From: Mangrovicella endophytica
GTDB lineage: Bacteria > Pseudomonadota > Alphaproteobacteria > Rhizobiales > Rhizobiaceae
Direction: 5' to 3'
Length of the DNA: 64,000 nucleotides
Assembly (NCBI RefSeq): GCF_002893625.1
Contig: NZ_PKMZ01000001.1
Coordinates: 992,001 to 1,056,000 of the forward strand
The notes beneath the pieces are model-generated. The model was not told the origin of the DNA. It saw nothing but the letters and a program-made list of their open reading frames with translations, and made no database searches. Position 1 is the first letter of the stretch. The number at the start of each line of letters is the position of its first letter. This document shows positions 62,004 through 64,000 of the stretch, piece by piece. The position numbers and the translations under genes are program-made.

Positions 62004-64000
62004 GCATCCCGGACAAGCTCGCCAAGCGGCTGCAGCGTGGTGGCGGCGTCGAGATCGGTAACGTTCTCGACGGCTACGATTCGTTCCTGCTCGCCGAGAT
62101 CGCCCGTGCGGCGGGGGGCAAGAAGCCTGTCGTCTTCGTCATGCGCGATGGCAACCGGCTGGGCGAGGTCGAAGACGCCATGCGCTTCATCGCGCCGGAG
62201 CTGCCCGTCCTGACGCTGCCGGGGTGGGACTGTCTTCCCTATGATCGGGTCGGTCCCTCGGGCGAAGCGGCGGCACGGCGCCTGTCGGCGATGGCGGCAA
62301 TCGGCGCACTCAAGCGCGAGCCGCACCGGGCGCTGATCCTGACCACCGCCAATGCGCTGATCCAGAAGATGCCGCCGCTGGCGATCCTGTCGCAGGAGGT
62401 CATCTCCGCCCGCGCCGGCAACCGCATGGGCATGAACGAGATCATCGGCGTGCTCCAGCGCGGCGGCTTCGAGCGGGTCGCCACCGTCCGCGAGCGCGGC
62501 GAGTTCGCCGTGCGCGGCGGCATCCTCGATCTCTTCGCGCCGGGGGCCGAAGAACCCGTGCGCCTCGACTTCTTCGGCGATACGCTGGAGACGATCCGCG
62601 CCTTCGATCCGGCGAGCCAGCGCACCACCCAGCAACGCAAGAGCTTCGAGCTCGCGCCGGTCAGCGAGGTGACGCTGACCGACGAGACGATCAGCCGCTT
62701 CCGCTCCAGCTATATCAAGCGCTTCGGCGCGCCTCTGCGCGACGATGCGCTCTACGCGGCGATCAGCGAAGGCCGCCGCTTCTCCGGCATGGAGCACTGG
62801 CTGCCGCTCTTCTACGAGCGGCTGGAAACGCTGTTCGACTATGTCTCGGGCTTCCCGATCGTGCTCGACCACCTCGTGCTGGAAGCGATCGCCGAGCGCC
62901 GCAAGACGATCGAGGATCATTACGACGCGCGCAAGCGCGGAGCCGGCGAGGGGACGGCGGGCTCGGTGCCCTACAACCCGGTCGAGCCGGATGCGCTCTA
63001 TCTCAGCGCCGATGAACTGGCGGCCGGCGTCGCGATCAGCGACCCCGTGCGCCTGTCCTCCTACGCGCTGACAGACGCGGCGGGACGCGAGGTGTTCAAC
63101 CTCGACATCACCCGCGGCCGCAACTTTTCGACCGAGCGCGCCAGCAGCGAGAGCAACGTCTTCCGCGCAGCCGCCGATCACATCGCCAAGCTGAGGGCCG
63201 ACGGCAAGCGTGTCATCCTGGCGGCGTGGACGGAGGGCTCGCGCGACCGCCTGGTCCAGGTGGTTGAAGAGCAAGGGCTGGAGGGGCTGAAGCCCGTCGA
63301 CAGCCTTAAGCAGACCAACGAGATCGCCAAGAACCTCGTCGCCACCGCCGTGCTCGGGATCGAGGCCGGCTTCGAGACCGACCGGCTCGCCGTCGTCGCC
63401 GAGCAGGACATCCTCGGCGACCGGCTGGTGCGCCGCGGCCGGCGCCGCAAGCGCAACGCCGACTTCATCTCCGAGGTGACCGGCCTTGCGGAGAACGACA
63501 TCGTCGTCCATGTCGACCACGGGATCGGCCGCTTCGTCGGCTTGAAGACGATCGAGGCGGCCGGCGCCCCGCACGACTGCCTGGAGCTGCGCTATGCCGG
63601 CGACGACCGGCTGTTCCTGCCCGTCGAGAACATCGAACTCCTGTCGCGCTATGGCGGCGAGGGCTCCGAGGCGATCCTCGACAAGCTTGGCGGCGGCGCC
63701 TGGCAGGCGCGCAAGGCCAAGCTGAAGAAGCGGCTGCTCGACATGGCCGGCGGCCTCATCCGCATCGCCGCCGAGCGCCAGACGCGGGCCGCACCGAAGC
63801 TTATGCCGCCCGAAGGCCTGTGGGGCGAATTCGCCGCGCGCTTTCCCTATGAGGAGACCGAGGACCAGCTGCGCACCATCGATGCCGTCGTCGACGACCT
63901 GTCGCTCGGCCGCCCGATGGACCGGCTCGTCTGCGGCGACGTCGGCTTCGGCAAGACGGAAGTGGCGCTGCGCGCTGCCTTCGTCGCGGCGATGAACGGG
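62000..64000 (+). CDS. mfd: Mfd, transcription-repair coupling factor (5' part)
   Basis: Mfd releases stalled RNA polymerase at lesions and recruits UvrA. The first 667 codons are present; a full protein has about 1,150 to 1,170 residues, so the 3' end is off the window. The visible part has the UvrB-like domain 1 (LPGWDCLPYDRVGPSGEAAARRL, GEFAVRGGILDLF), the RNA polymerase interaction domain (GDIVVH-type DIVVHVDHGIGRFVGLKTIE), and the start of the translocase with Walker A GDVGFGKTEVALRAA at the end. The ATG overlaps the sdhE stop. Confidence 0.96.
   Translation, partial: MSIPDKLAKRLQRGGGVEIGNVLDGYDSFLLAEIARAAGGKKPVVFVMRDGNRLGEVEDAMRFIAPELPVLTLPGWDCLPYDRVGPSGEAAARRLSAMAAIGALKREPHRALILTTANALIQKMPPLAILSQEVISARAGNRMGMNEIIGVLQRGGFERVATVRERGEFAVRGGILDLFAPGAEEPVRLDFFGDTLETIRAFDPASQRTTQQRKSFELAPVSEVTLTDETISRFRSSYIKRFGAPLRDDALYAAISEGRRFSGMEHWLPLFYERLETLFDYVSGFPIVLDHLVLEAIAERRKTIEDHYDARKRGAGEGTAGSVPYNPVEPDALYLSADELAAGVAISDPVRLSSYALTDAAGREVFNLDITRGRNFSTERASSESNVFRAAADHIAKLRADGKRVILAAWTEGSRDRLVQVVEEQGLEGLKPVDSLKQTNEIAKNLVATAVLGIEAGFETDRLAVVAEQDILGDRLVRRGRRRKRNADFISEVTGLAENDIVVHVDHGIGRFVGLKTIEAAGAPHDCLELRYAGDDRLFLPVENIELLSRYGGEGSEAILDKLGGGAWQARKAKLKKRLLDMAGGLIRIAAERQTRAAPKLMPPEGLWGEFAARFPYEETEDQLRTIDAVVDDLSLGRPMDRLVCGDVGFGKTEVALRAAFVAAMNG

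Overview
The window is a G+C-rich chromosomal segment from an alphaproteobacterium of the order Hyphomicrobiales (Rhizobiales). The evidence is the presence of both glutamine synthetase I and the eukaryote-like glutamine synthetase II, a GstI-type regulator divergent from glnII, a GAAC-N7-GAAC SOS box, EcfG-type promoters, and several small families typical of rhizobia. The genus cannot be fixed from the sequence. No plasmid, phage, insertion-sequence or CRISPR features were found.

Layout. 0-3.4 kb: the 3' part of a SUF iron-sulfur operon (sufD end, sufS, sufT, sufA) with two VOC/glyoxalase-fold genes embedded in it. 3.7-10.4 kb: a secreted glycine-rich repeat protein, an RhlE-type RNA helicase, a secreted hypothetical protein, parE and an exported alpha/beta hydrolase. 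10.5-17 kb: a compact nitrogen block (glnII, gstI, glutaminase, glnA, glnB, then nnr) with two sigma-54 promoters and NtrC-like sites. 17-25 kb: DUF72, GST, uvrA and ssb (divergent, with an SOS box between them), an epoxide-hydrolase-like enzyme, a CDF metal transporter and an AraC regulator. 26-38 kb: a protein with a weak leukocidin-like pattern, marC, gyrA, a tiny stress-type membrane protein, coaD, two cyclophilins, queA-tgt, DUF4864, an XRE regulator and a YbaL-type antiporter.

38.3-53.9 kb is the most accessory-looking stretch. It has many short genes and long gene-poor gaps: DUF2934, a pyruvate-oxidase-like TPP enzyme, a Crp/Fnr regulator, DUF6894, a luciferase-like oxidoreductase, a stand-alone ATP-dependent DNA ligase, a thioredoxin-reductase-like flavoprotein, a Tat-exported SGNH hydrolase, a hybrid histidine kinase, and a three-gene type III polyketide synthase operon. 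It ends at a tRNA-Lys gene. 54.3-64 kb returns to housekeeping: ccdA, glmU-glmS, a DUF502 membrane protein, recG (convergent and overlapping), sdhE and the first 667 codons of mfd.

Points of most interest are the gstI/glnII control region, the AraC gene with a 21-bp-spaced direct repeat beside a possible pore-forming protein, the type III PKS-methyltransferase-flavoprotein operon, a perfect EcfG promoter in front of a 42-residue membrane protein, and a tRNA-guanine transglycosylase that lacks three of the four usual zinc ligands.
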